DNA from: Bryobacter sp964387685
Lineage (GTDB): Bacteria; Acidobacteriota; Terriglobia; Bryobacterales; Bryobacteraceae
NCBI GenBank assembly: GCA_964387685.1
Contig: CAYLXK010000025.1
Coordinates: 13,927-77,926, forward strand
Length of the DNA stretch: 64,000 nt
Direction of reading: 5' to 3'
Every line of letters starts with the position of its first letter. Position 1 is the stretch's first letter. The notes under the pieces were generated by a model. The model was not told the DNA's origin. It did not search any database and was given only the letters and a program-made list of their open reading frames with translations. A program made the translations under genes and the position numbers. Positions 1 to 8,627 of the stretch are shown here, piece after piece.

Positions 1-1400
1 TGGGCCAACACCAACATGCGATTCAAAAAGTAGAGGAGCGCCGGGCAGATAGCCCAGAGGTATTGTGGGTGGCGGTATAGCCTCTGCACGTCGTCGCTTT
101 GGATGTAAAGAGCAATTACGAGAACGGCGACGAAGGTGCTACCGGCGGCTTGTGCGGAGATGATGGGCAAGTCGCCGACATAATAGCCGCGTCTGCTGAT
201 GGCCTTCGACTCCTGATTAGCGAAAGTTGCGAGCTCGGTAACGCGTTTGATCAGCGCCAGTGCGGTGAAGACAAAAACCGAGAAGGCGAGCGCCCAGATG
301 GAGATCTGAATTCCTGTCGCTGCACCCCCGAACAGCAGCCTGACCGTATAGAACATGGAAAGACAAATTACGTCCGCCATAAGGTAGGTTTTTAGCCGGA
401 AAGAGTAAAGCATCGTGGTGAGCGCGTAGGCCGCCAGGAGCCAGCGGGACAAAGGATTGAGCTGGGCGGCCAAGAGGACGGCAATCAGTGCGGAGAACAC
501 AACAAGCGCGCCGCCGCGAGCGATGCTGAGGTCGCCAGAAGCAAAAGGGCGCTTGCGTTTGGTGGGATGACGGCGGTCGGCTTCGATATCCAGCATGTCG
601 TTCAAGAGGTAGAGGGTTGAGGCCGTGAACGAGAAAGCGAAAAAGGCTATGGCTCCCTGGGCGAGGGCGATGGGGTCAGTGAATCGATGAGCCATTACAA
701 TCGGCAGAAGCACGAGCACGTTCTTAATCCACTGGTGAACCCGAAGTGCGCGGACTACTGTCTTAAAGGGCCGGGAATTGCTGGGAATCTCAAACAATAC
801 GGGTGTACCGGACGCCGCCACCGTGCGCCGGACGGCAGCGGACACATTCACCAGAATCGCGCCGGCAGAAGCGCGCCAAAGGGGAAGGTCGACCTTCGAG
901 TCTCCCGCGTAGAGGAATTGGCGTTCGCCCAGCTTGGCCCGCAGGGCCTCCAGCTTCGAAGTTCCCGTGTTGTTCCGGTCTGACGGACTCCCTTGCACGG
1001 AAGAGAAGAGGCCTAGATGCTCGCTGACGGCTTTTGCAATTGCGTCGGTTGCGCCGGATGCGAGAATGAGCTCGCGTCCGCGATCCCGCTCTGCCCTTAA
1101 GACCTGGACGAGGCCTGGGCGATAGGGTAAATTTTCGACGGGAAGTAGAGCTTCCCGGCTGACAGCGGCCTTGAAGGCAGCCTTGCCAGCAAAGATGGCG
1201 AAGAAAAGCGGGAAAAGGGACCAAGGTCTGGTTTTGGCGACCGTTAGGAGGCCTTCCCACAAGGTGTCGGAAGCGATCAGCGTACCGTCGAGATCAACCA
1301 CCAAGGGTATGTTGAGATCGACTGCGTTGAACGCGGCGTCGACGGATGTGCCATCTGTGGGGCGATTCGCCGCCGAAGCTTGGTTGATCGAGGCATGCAT
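1..1400 (-). CDS. HAD-UbiA fusion prenyltransferase-like membrane protein (3' end off the left edge)
   Basis: The reading frame starts at an ATG at 1400 and stays open to the left edge, giving 466 codons without a stop. Residues about 30-200 form a HAD-type phosphatase domain with the motif DLDGTL at 36-41. From about 205 onward the chain is a multi-pass membrane domain of the UbiA family, with the metal-binding motif NDMLDIEAD starting near residue 267. UbiA enzymes move a prenyl chain onto an acceptor in the membrane. HAD-UbiA fusions resemble decaprenyl-phosphate phosphoribosyltransferase relatives, so a role in polyprenyl-phosphate sugar-lipid synthesis is possible but inferred. It lies downstream of lpxC on the same strand, about 200 bp away. 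Family assignment is firm; the substrate is unknown. Confidence 0.82.
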   Translation of the reverse strand, partial: MHASINQASAANRPTDGTSVDAAFNAVDLNIPLVVDLDGTLIASDTLWEGLLTVAKTRPWSLFPLFFAIFAGKAAFKAAVSREALLPVENLPYRPGLVQVLRAERDRGRELILASGATDAIAKAVSEHLGLFSSVQGSPSDRNNTGTSKLEALRAKLGERQFLYAGDSKVDLPLWRASAGAILVNVSAAVRRTVAASGTPVLFEIPSNSRPFKTVVRALRVHQWIKNVLVLLPIVMAHRFTDPIALAQGAIAFFAFSFTASTLYLLNDMLDIEADRRHPTKRKRPFASGDLSIARGGALVVFSALIAVLLAAQLNPLSRWLLAAYALTTMLYSFRLKTYLMADVICLSMFYTVRLLFGGAATGIQISIWALAFSVFVFTALALIKRVTELATFANQESKAISRRGYYVGDLPIISAQAAGSTFVAVLVIALYIQSDDVQRLYRHPQYLWAICPALLYFLNRMLVLA

Positions 1401-1603
1401 TGAAGTTTAGTCTCTATTCTCCGGGCACACGGATTTCAGGGTGCTTCTAGCGGTGAACTGTTCTGCATACGCGCCTCCGCCAATAGGATCAGCGCTAACG
1501 AGGCAAGGTCACCTTGACAGTGTATGCCGGATTTGCGAATTTCTAGTAGTCAGATTGGCCTAGAACTAACTATGGGAGAGGCATCTAAGGCTGTGGGGTG
1601 TAA

Positions 1604-2530
1604 TCAACCCTGGACAAGCGGGGAGGCGGTGGGAAGAAGCTCTGTCGTCGCGGCCGTCGAATCGCCGATCCCTACCACCTCATAAAGCGATTCGTCGCTA
1701 ACGATTTTTGCAACCAGTGCCACATGCATGGCATGTCCCGCCCGTTCCGCAATGACATGGCCCAACATAGGTCGCCCAATTAAGGCTAAATCCCCAATTA
1801 GATCCAGCACCTTATGACGGACGGGTTCATTGGGGAATCGAAGGCCTTCCGGATTTAAGACTCCGGCGGCCGTGAAGCAGACTGCATTCTCCAAACTGGC
1901 ACCGCGGATCAAACCCATGTTGCGCAACTGGTCCAGTTCGTGCTCAAAGCCAAAGGTGCGGGCAGCTGCGATTTCGGAGGCATACCTTTCTGGCGTCAAC
2001 TGGAAGTTGAACTTTTGGCGTCCAACCAAGGGGTGCTCAAAATATACGTCGCAATCGAACTCGAAACGGTCGGATGGAAGAATAGAAATGCGCTTTCCGT
2101 TGCCCTCAATGGACACCTCGCGCTTGATTCGCAGGTACTTTTTTTGCCGCTTTTGGACCCGAATGCCGGCCTGGGTAAGCAATTGGACCCAAGGCAGACT
2201 GGAGCCATCGAGAATGGGGACCTCGAGGTTATCGATCTCGATAAACGCGTTGGAGACGCCCAGGCTGTACAGCGCACTGAGCAGGTGCTCGGTAGTGGAG
2301 ATCAAAACGCCTTGGCGCATCAGGCTGGTGGCATAGCTAACCCGTGCGACGTAACGAAAACTGGCGTGAATTTCGAAAAACTTCTGATCGGGGCCCTTAA
2401 GATCTGTGCGTAGAAAGACGATGCCGGTCCCGGCCGGGGCAGGCAATATACGAACGCTAACGGGCACGCCGTGGTGCAGGCCAACTCCGGAAATGCTGAC
2501 CGGGCTCTGAATGGTCGTTTCAAATGGCAC
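1604..2530 (-). CDS. lpxC: UDP-3-O-acyl-N-acetylglucosamine deacetylase
   Basis: LpxC carries out the committed step of lipid A synthesis, removing the acetyl group from UDP-3-O-acyl-GlcNAc in the cytoplasm. The protein shows the early GVGLHHG motif, the EH pair at 81-82 and HKVLD at 239-243, which supply zinc ligands H82, H239 and D243, and the catalytic-region histidine near 266 (AGHAMH). At 308 aa it is normal length. An upstream TTG at 2533 is also open, but a GGAGG lies six bases before the GTG at 2530, so GTG is preferred. It is divergent from polA. Its presence implies a lipopolysaccharide outer membrane. Confidence 0.95.
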   Translation of the reverse strand: MPFETTIQSPVSISGVGLHHGVPVSVRILPAPAGTGIVFLRTDLKGPDQKFFEIHASFRYVARVSYATSLMRQGVLISTTEHLLSALYSLGVSNAFIEIDNLEVPILDGSSLPWVQLLTQAGIRVQKRQKKYLRIKREVSIEGNGKRISILPSDRFEFDCDVYFEHPLVGRQKFNFQLTPERYASEIAAARTFGFEHELDQLRNMGLIRGASLENAVCFTAAGVLNPEGLRFPNEPVRHKVLDLIGDLALIGRPMLGHVIAERAGHAMHVALVAKIVSDESLYEVVGIGDSTAATTELLPTASPLVQG

Positions 2531-2605
2531 CAATAGCCTCCAAGGCGGAAGTGTACTGCTGCACCGCGTTTAACAACTCACTACAGTAGCATTGCTATGG
2601 AAATC

Positions 2606-2648
2606 TGTAAATCGTTGATTTGTAAATGTTTGTGCACGCAAAAGCGTG
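2606..2648. promoter_or_regulatory. AT-rich repeats between divergent lpxC and polA
   Basis: The 195-bp lpxC/polA gap contains two copies of TGTAAAT (2606-2612 and 2621-2627), 15 bp apart. An imperfectly overlapping inverted repeat, AAATC-GTT-GATTT, lies at 2609-2621. A short hairpin, CACGC-AAAA-GCGTG, lies at 2635-2648. This is visible structure in an otherwise GC-rich region and could be an operator or divergent promoter. No regulator can be named. Confidence 0.3.
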
Positions 2649-2725
2649 TCTAAATTACAACAGACCCGCTGCCAAATCGTGTCTAGCCTGCATCAAAGTT
2701 CCCGGATAAGATAGGAAAACGCTCC

Positions 2726-5197
2726 ATGTCGCCCCCCCGCCTTTTCTTGATCGATTCGTTTGGTTTTATATTTCGTGCCTACCATGCTCGCGCGCGATCT
2801 TCGGCACCGCCGATGCGGACTTCGCGAGGGAATTCGACAGAGGCCGTTTACATATTCCACAACATGCTGAAGCGATTGCTGGGGCAATATAAGCCGGAGT
2901 ACATTGCGGCCATTTATGAGTCGTTGGGGCCTACTTTTCGGGACCAGGAATTTGCCGAATATAAGGCGAATCGGACGGAGACTCCAGCAGACCTATTGGA
3001 CCAGATCCCACTATGCCGGCGATGCCTGGAGGCATTGAACATTCCGGTTCTGGAGGCACAGGGCTATGAAGCGGACGATTTGATTGGGACGCTGGCCCGC
3101 CGAGGTGTGGAGGCAGGGGTAGAGGTAGTGATTGTATCCAGCGACAAGGACATGCTGCAACTGGTGAACGAGCATGTGGTGATGCTGAATCCAATGAAGG
3201 ATGACGCCATTTTCGATATGGCCAAGACCGAGGAATTCATGGGGGTTCCGCCGAGGCAGGTAGCAGACTTGCTGGCAATCAAAGGAGACTCAGTTGACAA
3301 CATCCCGGGGGCGCCCGGAATTGGGGACAAGGGCGCGATTGAACTATTGAAGCGCTTCGGAAGCGTCGAAGCGGCTTTGGACAGGGCAGGGGAGGTAGAG
3401 AAAAAGAAGCAACGGGAAAGCCTGGAGACATTCCGCGAGCAGATTCTGCTTTCCAAGCGTTTGGCGACGATCCATTGCGACGTGCCGCTCGACTGGGCAC
3501 TGGATTCAGTAGCGGCGCGCGTGCCCAAGGTGGAGGATCTGCGCGCGTTTTACCAGGAGATGGAGTTCTTTAGCTTTCTGAAGCAATTGGAACCGGCCGC
3601 GACGACTTCGGAATTGCCGCTGTTAGAGGCGGCGGAGTGGGCCAAAGCGCTAATTGGGGCTTATGCCCTTTACGAAGAGGCGGATGCCGTGGGGCTGGCG
3701 GCCGAACATGGGGTGGCACAGGTCGCCCTGGGGTCCGAGCTGCCTTCGGGCGGCAAGATCGTGTACGACGCAAAGAAGCACGCGGTGGAGCCGCTGGAAA
3801 GCGATGTGATGCTGCTGGGCTTCCTGCACGACGCCGACCCCAGCGCTGTGTCCCTAGAGACGCTTTCGGAACGGCATCTGCAGTCCCGCCCCGCAGCCAG
3901 CGCGGCGCAGAAAGCGGTCGCGGTCTACCGGCTGCACACGGCTCTGAAAGAAAAGCTGGAGGCGCGGAAGCTGTGGCCAGTTTGGGAGACGATCGACAAG
4001 CCGCTGATCAAGATCTTGCGTGAGATGGAGCAGACCGGAATCCGCATCGATCGCGCGGTGCTGGCGGCGATGAGCCAGGATTTTGAGGGGCAGTTGCAGG
4101 CGCTAACGGATGAGATCTTTCAACTGGCGGGACATCCGTTTAACATCAATTCACCCCAGCAATTAGGGGTAGTGCTATTTGAAGAGCTTCGTCTTCCGGC
4201 AATGGGCAAGACCGGGAAGACGAAGTCTTACTCGACCGCCGCCGACGTACTCGAGTTCTTGGCGGCTGAGCATCCGATCGCACAGAAGGTGTTGGACTTC
4301 CGGCAGTTGGCCAAGCTGAAGGGTACCTACATCGATGCGCTACCCCAACTGGCGGATCCGGAGAGCCACCGAATCCATACGACTTTTCACCAGACGGGAG
4401 CGGCAACTGGCAGGCTTTCCTCGTCGGACCCCAATCTGCAAAACATCCCTATCCGCACGGCGCAAGGACGGGCGATTCGGGCGGCCTTCGTGCCGGAACC
4501 AGGCTGGACTCTGATAGCCGCAGATTACTCCCAGATTGAATTGCGATTGCTGGCGCACATGTCGAACGACCGCTTGCTGGTGGAGGCATTTCGCAATAAC
4601 GAAGATATTCACACGCGCACCGCGAGCGAGGTGTTTGGGGTGGCGCCGCTGATGATCAGTCCCGAGCAGCGCCGGAATGCGAAAGCCGTAAATTTTGGCA
4701 TCGTGTATGGGCAGACGCCGTTTGGGCTGGCCGCGCAGTTGGGGATTGCCAAGGGCGAAGCGGAGTTTTACATAAAGACGTTCTTTGAACGATACGCCGG
4801 CGTGAAGAGTTTCATCGACAAGACCATCGCCGAATGCCGTAGGACGGGGATGTCTCGAACGCTGCACGGAAGGGAGCGTCCGATTCCCGACATCAACTCG
4901 AAGAACCCCAACGCTCGCGGATTTGCCGAGAGAACGGCGGTGAACACGCCTTTGCAGGGAACGGCCGCGGATCTGATTAAGCTGGCGATGATTCGAATTG
5001 CCGCGCGGCTCAAAGAGGAAAGTTTCATGGGGCGAATGCTATTGCAGGTGCACGACGAACTGGTGCTGGAAGCTCCCCCGCAGGAAGTGGAAGCAATGCG
5101 ACGTTTAGTGAAACGGGAGATGGAGGGCATTGCGCAGTTGGCGGTACCGCTGCTGGTGGAGACGGGGGCAGGGCCAAACTGGCGCGATGCCAAATAG
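2726..5197 (+). CDS. polA: DNA polymerase I, proofreading domain apparently inactive
   Basis: This is an 823-aa family A DNA polymerase for repair and Okazaki-fragment processing. The N-terminal 5'-3' exonuclease/FEN domain covers about residues 1-290 (GYEADDLIGTLA, VSSDKDMLQL, GDSVDNIPG). The C-terminal polymerase has motif A (DYSQIELR, Asp near 600), motif B (RRNAKAVNFGIVYG, about 649-662) and motif C (QVHDELV, Asp near 777). The middle domain lacks the DxE pair and later Asp residues of an active 3'-5' exonuclease; the equivalent stretch reads ALYEEADAV. The length is like Taq polymerase rather than the 928-aa E. coli enzyme. An AGGAAA precedes the ATG. The next gene overlaps its 3' end. 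Confidence 0.96.
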   Translation: MSPPRLFLIDSFGFIFRAYHARARSSAPPMRTSRGNSTEAVYIFHNMLKRLLGQYKPEYIAAIYESLGPTFRDQEFAEYKANRTETPADLLDQIPLCRRCLEALNIPVLEAQGYEADDLIGTLARRGVEAGVEVVIVSSDKDMLQLVNEHVVMLNPMKDDAIFDMAKTEEFMGVPPRQVADLLAIKGDSVDNIPGAPGIGDKGAIELLKRFGSVEAALDRAGEVEKKKQRESLETFREQILLSKRLATIHCDVPLDWALDSVAARVPKVEDLRAFYQEMEFFSFLKQLEPAATTSELPLLEAAEWAKALIGAYALYEEADAVGLAAEHGVAQVALGSELPSGGKIVYDAKKHAVEPLESDVMLLGFLHDADPSAVSLETLSERHLQSRPAASAAQKAVAVYRLHTALKEKLEARKLWPVWETIDKPLIKILREMEQTGIRIDRAVLAAMSQDFEGQLQALTDEIFQLAGHPFNINSPQQLGVVLFEELRLPAMGKTGKTKSYSTAADVLEFLAAEHPIAQKVLDFRQLAKLKGTYIDALPQLADPESHRIHTTFHQTGAATGRLSSSDPNLQNIPIRTAQGRAIRAAFVPEPGWTLIAADYSQIELRLLAHMSNDRLLVEAFRNNEDIHTRTASEVFGVAPLMISPEQRRNAKAVNFGIVYGQTPFGLAAQLGIAKGEAEFYIKTFFERYAGVKSFIDKTIAECRRTGMSRTLHGRERPIPDINSKNPNARGFAERTAVNTPLQGTAADLIKLAMIRIAARLKEESFMGRMLLQVHDELVLEAPPQEVEAMRRLVKREMEGIAQLAVPLLVETGAGPNWRDAK

Positions 5198-6530
5198 CGG
5201 AGAGGCCATGCAACTTGCGCTCACGCGGGTTGCCGTGTTTACGGCCTGTCTGCTGCTCGCAGTGAACGGAGAGTTTCTCTACTTTTCAACGCTGCCGCGA
5301 GAATTGGTTTTTCCGCCTCGAGGCGCCGCCTGGATGGCGCCGTTGTTGCCGCGCTCGCCGGGTGAGGCGCAAGCGATTCTGGGGATCTACGTGGTAACGG
5401 TAACAGCGGCGATTCTGGGCTGGCGCACTAGAATCTCCACGGTGTTGGCGGCGGTGGGAAGCGTTTATGTACTGGGAGTGCCGCAGTTTTTTGGGTTTGT
5501 GAAGCATTACCACAACGTGGTGTGGTTTGCCGCGATTCTGTCGGCGAGCCCGTGTGGCGATGCGCTCTCGCTCGACCGCTGGTTGGGCCGGCGCAGCGAG
5601 GACCGGCCTGCGGGCTCGTATCAGGTCCCCTTGTTGTTCATCGCCTGGATTACGGGATCTCTCTATTTCGGCGCGGGCTTCTGGAAGGCATATTCCGGAG
5701 GCGCTAGCTGGATTGAAGCGGATTCGTTCCGGCATCAGCTATTTGAAAAGTGGACTGAGCTGGAATGGACGCCAGAGTGGCGGATTGACCGCGAACCGCT
5801 TCTGTGTGAGTTTTTTGCGGCGGCGACGATTGCGATCGAGCTTAGTTTTCTTCCCTTTGTCGCGTTCCGGCCGACGCGCTGGTTAGCCGTGGTGGGAGGC
5901 TTAGGCTTTCACCTGGGCGCCTACCTTTTCATGGGAATCGGATTCTGGTACCTGGCGATTTGCTACGTGGCGTTTATTCCCTGGCCGGGGCCTCGAGAGT
6001 CCCCGGTAAGGGCCTGGTTCCGGCAGCCGAGTGCAGTCGTCGGCATGGCCTTGCTGATTGGGGTTTGGTTGGCGAACGTAAAGCAAATTCATTCCTGGCC
6101 GATCGCCAGCTATCCAACCTTTGCGCACATCTTTCGACAACCCGTGAAGTCGAACATCGTTCTGCAAGCGGTAAAGGCGGACGGGCAGCGTATCACGCGG
6201 AATCTCGAATCTCCGCGACTCTTGGCGAAAATGGGTAGCGACCGGCATTTAAGCCTGCTCCGGGCGATCTTGCACGATCCGCCTTCGGCCCGTAGGGACC
6301 AGCGACTGCGTATCGTGCTTTGCCAGGGGGTGAAGGAAGGTGCCTTGCCGGAGGGACTGCGTGAAATACGTTTCGATCAATACGTTCGCTCCACCATCCC
6401 CGAGGACTGGGGAAATCAACCCTTACGGGTCTTTCCGATCCCATTTAGGGCTACAGAGCGGTTGGTTTGTCCCCCTGGAGAGATTCCGACGTTTTTGCAA
6501 CGTCTGAATCGCCCCAATCATCTTCGTTAA
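5187..6530 (+). CDS. HTTM-like integral membrane protein
   Basis: This multi-pass membrane protein has about eight hydrophobic segments and a soluble C-terminal part of roughly 100 residues. The central block (WKAYSGGASWIEADS, then FHLGAYLFMGIGFWYLAICY) resembles HTTM-domain proteins, the bacterial relatives of vitamin K-dependent gamma-carboxylase membrane domains. Its function is not known. The ATG at 5187 overlaps the polA stop codon, and an in-frame ATG at 5208 follows a GGAGAGG only two bases upstream, so the exact start is uncertain. Overlap with polA suggests cotranscription. The family call is by visual similarity only. Confidence 0.6.
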   Translation: MPNSGEAMQLALTRVAVFTACLLLAVNGEFLYFSTLPRELVFPPRGAAWMAPLLPRSPGEAQAILGIYVVTVTAAILGWRTRISTVLAAVGSVYVLGVPQFFGFVKHYHNVVWFAAILSASPCGDALSLDRWLGRRSEDRPAGSYQVPLLFIAWITGSLYFGAGFWKAYSGGASWIEADSFRHQLFEKWTELEWTPEWRIDREPLLCEFFAAATIAIELSFLPFVAFRPTRWLAVVGGLGFHLGAYLFMGIGFWYLAICYVAFIPWPGPRESPVRAWFRQPSAVVGMALLIGVWLANVKQIHSWPIASYPTFAHIFRQPVKSNIVLQAVKADGQRITRNLESPRLLAKMGSDRHLSLLRAILHDPPSARRDQRLRIVLCQGVKEGALPEGLREIRFDQYVRSTIPEDWGNQPLRVFPIPFRATERLVCPPGEIPTFLQRLNRPNHLR

Positions 6531-6557
6531 GGCGCAAGGCGCGCGAAAGGAATCAGA

Positions 6558-7391
6558 ATGCCCTATTTCAGCGTTGGAACAGAGAACTCGGCTGACATTG
6601 AACTGTACTATGAGGATCATGGAACGGGGAAACCCGTTGTTTTGATCCATGGATGGCCCTTGAGCGGCGCTTCCTGGGAAAAGCAGACATTGGCTCTGCT
6701 AGGTGCGGGATATCGGGTGATTACGTATGACCGGCGAGGCTTTGGAAAGTCCGCAAAGCCGACGGTCGGCTACAACTACGACACGATGGCGGCCGATCTC
6801 GACCACCTGATGCGAAAGCTGGATTTGCACGACGCGACAATATTCGGTTTCTCGATGGGCGGCGGAGAAGTGGCGCGCTATCTGGGCAAGTACGGTTCTG
6901 AGCGGGTGAGCAAGGCCGGGTTTCTGGGGGCGATTCCTCCGTATTTGGGCAAGGCGGCCGATAATCCGGAGGGAGTGGACCTGCAGGTTTTTGGGGGGAT
7001 CCAAGCGGGGCTGCGCGCAGACCGGGCGGCGTTCCTGGCCGCGTTCTTTAAGCAGTTCTATAACGTCGACGCCTTAAGCGCGACGGAGATCAGCGAGGAG
7101 TATTTGAAGGCTAGTTGGACGGTCGCGATGGATGCTTCGCCGACGGGAACGATCGCTTGCGTGGACGCTTGGCTGGAGGACTTCCGGGGCGACCTGGCTA
7201 AGATCACGGTACCCACGCTGGTATTGCATGGAGACGCGGACCGGATTGTGCCACTGCCAGTGAGCGGTGCGCGAACGAAGGACCTGGTGAAGGGCGCGAA
7301 GTACGTGGTGCTGGCCGGAGCCCCGCACGGCTTCGGCTGGACGCACGCCGAGGCAGCCAACCAAGCGATGCTGGAGTTCTTGGCTAGCTAA
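6558..7391 (+). CDS. alpha/beta hydrolase, non-haem chloroperoxidase/arylesterase type
   Basis: A 277-aa single-domain alpha/beta hydrolase. The oxyanion motif HGWPLSG is at about 31-37, the nucleophile elbow GFSMGGG puts Ser at 99, the acid is in HGDADRIVP near 227, and the His is in APHGFGWTH near 257. The triple-Gly elbow and overall length match the cofactor-free haloperoxidase/arylesterase group, whose native activity is usually ester or perhydrolase chemistry. The ATG at 6558 follows an AGGAATC. It lies 27 bp after the HTTM-like gene and converges with the GDPD gene, the two coding ends overlapping by 8 bp. The natural substrate cannot be read from the sequence. Confidence 0.88.
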   Translation: MPYFSVGTENSADIELYYEDHGTGKPVVLIHGWPLSGASWEKQTLALLGAGYRVITYDRRGFGKSAKPTVGYNYDTMAADLDHLMRKLDLHDATIFGFSMGGGEVARYLGKYGSERVSKAGFLGAIPPYLGKAADNPEGVDLQVFGGIQAGLRADRAAFLAAFFKQFYNVDALSATEISEEYLKASWTVAMDASPTGTIACVDAWLEDFRGDLAKITVPTLVLHGDADRIVPLPVSGARTKDLVKGAKYVVLAGAPHGFGWTHAEAANQAMLEFLAS

Positions 7392-8157
7392 AGAGCTTGC
7401 GGTAGCGAGAGTCGATTTGGAAGGCGGTCACGCCGAGGGCAATGAGTTTCTTTGCGTCCTCGGCGGGGCCGCTTTCTTCGTCGCGTTTGGCCATGGTGTA
7501 GCGGAAGGTGTTGATGGCGGCGACGGCCGGGACGTGCAAAGAGCGGGCGAGATTGAGGGTGGGCTCATCCAAGGTGGAGGCGAGATCGAAGAGAAAGTGA
7601 CGCTGGGCCAGCATCGCGGCCTCATCGCGTTGGGCGGCTAGTTCCTGCGCATTGATGGAGACAGTGACGGCGCCGTCAAAGAGGGGCCAGACGCGGGGGC
7701 CGCCGAGGGAGTAAATGGGGGTGGGAATCTTGGCCGCGACGATGTGCTTGAGCAGGCGAGCGTAAAACTCCTTTGGCCAGTTGTTGCCCTTGAGGTCGAG
7801 CATGAGGCGCATCTTGGGACCGCAGAGCGCACAGGCTTCTTCGAAATGGAGAGGAGGCCGATTGCCTGGGGTGGAGCGCAGGGCGCGGAGTTCGCTCCAG
7901 GAGAGGTCTTCGGGGCGACGGGGGTCCTGGTAATACTTGGCGAGGGTGGAGTCGTGGTGGAGGATGGGCTCGCCATCGCGAGTGCGGCGGACGTCTACTT
8001 CGCACATCCAGTACTGCTGCTCGATGGCGGCGCTAAGGCTGAAGAAGGTGTTTTCGGGGCGAGACGAGTCGACAACCCCGCCGCGATGGGCGATGAGTTG
8101 GAAGGAAGGTGCGGCAAAGAGGAGTGGGGCGGCGAATAGGGTGCGGCGGAGCATCAC
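7384..8157 (-). CDS. secreted glycerophosphodiester phosphodiesterase family protein
   Basis: The 257-aa protein begins with a short hydrophobic signal-like segment ending near residue 18, followed by the GDPD barrel. The catalytic and metal residues are visible: HRG at 24-26, E35 in PENTF, the CEVDV pair E53/D55, and HHD at 67-69. GDPD enzymes release glycerol-3-phosphate from phospholipid headgroup diesters, probably in the periplasm here. It is short and has a non-standard linker, so the substrate may differ. Two adjacent ATG codons occur at 8157 and 8154. Confidence 0.85.
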   Translation of the reverse strand: MMLRRTLFAAPLLFAAPSFQLIAHRGGVVDSSRPENTFFSLSAAIEQQYWMCEVDVRRTRDGEPILHHDSTLAKYYQDPRRPEDLSWSELRALRSTPGNRPPLHFEEACALCGPKMRLMLDLKGNNWPKEFYARLLKHIVAAKIPTPIYSLGGPRVWPLFDGAVTVSINAQELAAQRDEAAMLAQRHFLFDLASTLDEPTLNLARSLHVPAVAAINTFRYTMAKRDEESGPAEDAKKLIALGVTAFQIDSRYRKLFS

Positions 8158-8173
8158 GGAACGAATCTAAATT

Positions 8174-8627
8174 CTAGAATGCCAGCGTGACGTGGGCATT
8201 ACGGGCTGGCAATTCGATCCGGTACATGATGCCTTTAGGCGTGAGTGGGAAAATGCGGAGGTACCAGGGGCGAGACGACCGGCGTCGGTGGAGCGGTCAT
8301 AGAGGGGGTCGCAAATAATGGAATCTTTAGACCAAGCGGCGAAAACGGAGACAGGGATCGAGACATCGAGAAGGTATTCAAAGGCGAGGGAGGAGAGCTC
8401 TGAGCAGTTGGCGGTTTGGGTAGTTCTGGCCAGTTGAGCTAATTCGCGAATATAGAAGACGGGATCGAAGGGGCCTTGGTGGACATCGCTGCGTTGGGCG
8501 CCATTAATTTTCGAGGCGATGAGGGCGGCGAGGGATTGGGAAGCCTATTGGCTATGAAGCATCGCAGTTTCTTTCCAAAGGAACTAGGCAATGTTTTCGG
8601 GCGGAGCGGAAAAAATCTTGGGCGAGA
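8174..8627 (-). pseudogene. decayed coding frame with two stops and a frameshift
   Basis: Reading the minus strand just after guaA, one frame gives protein-like sequence (FSAPPENIA, stop, FLWKETAMLHSQ, stop, then SQSLAALIASKINGAQ and FDPVFYIRELAQLA, up to DRSTDAGRLAP). An apparent one-base loss in a CCCC run near 8270 then shifts to a second frame that continues WYLRIFPLTPKG and MYRIELPARNAHV to a TAG at 8174. No single frame is open and no start codon serves the whole. The amino-acid composition and continuity across the lesions argue for a broken gene rather than noise. The family was not recognised. Sequencing error cannot explain both stops easily but could explain the shift. Confidence 0.5.
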
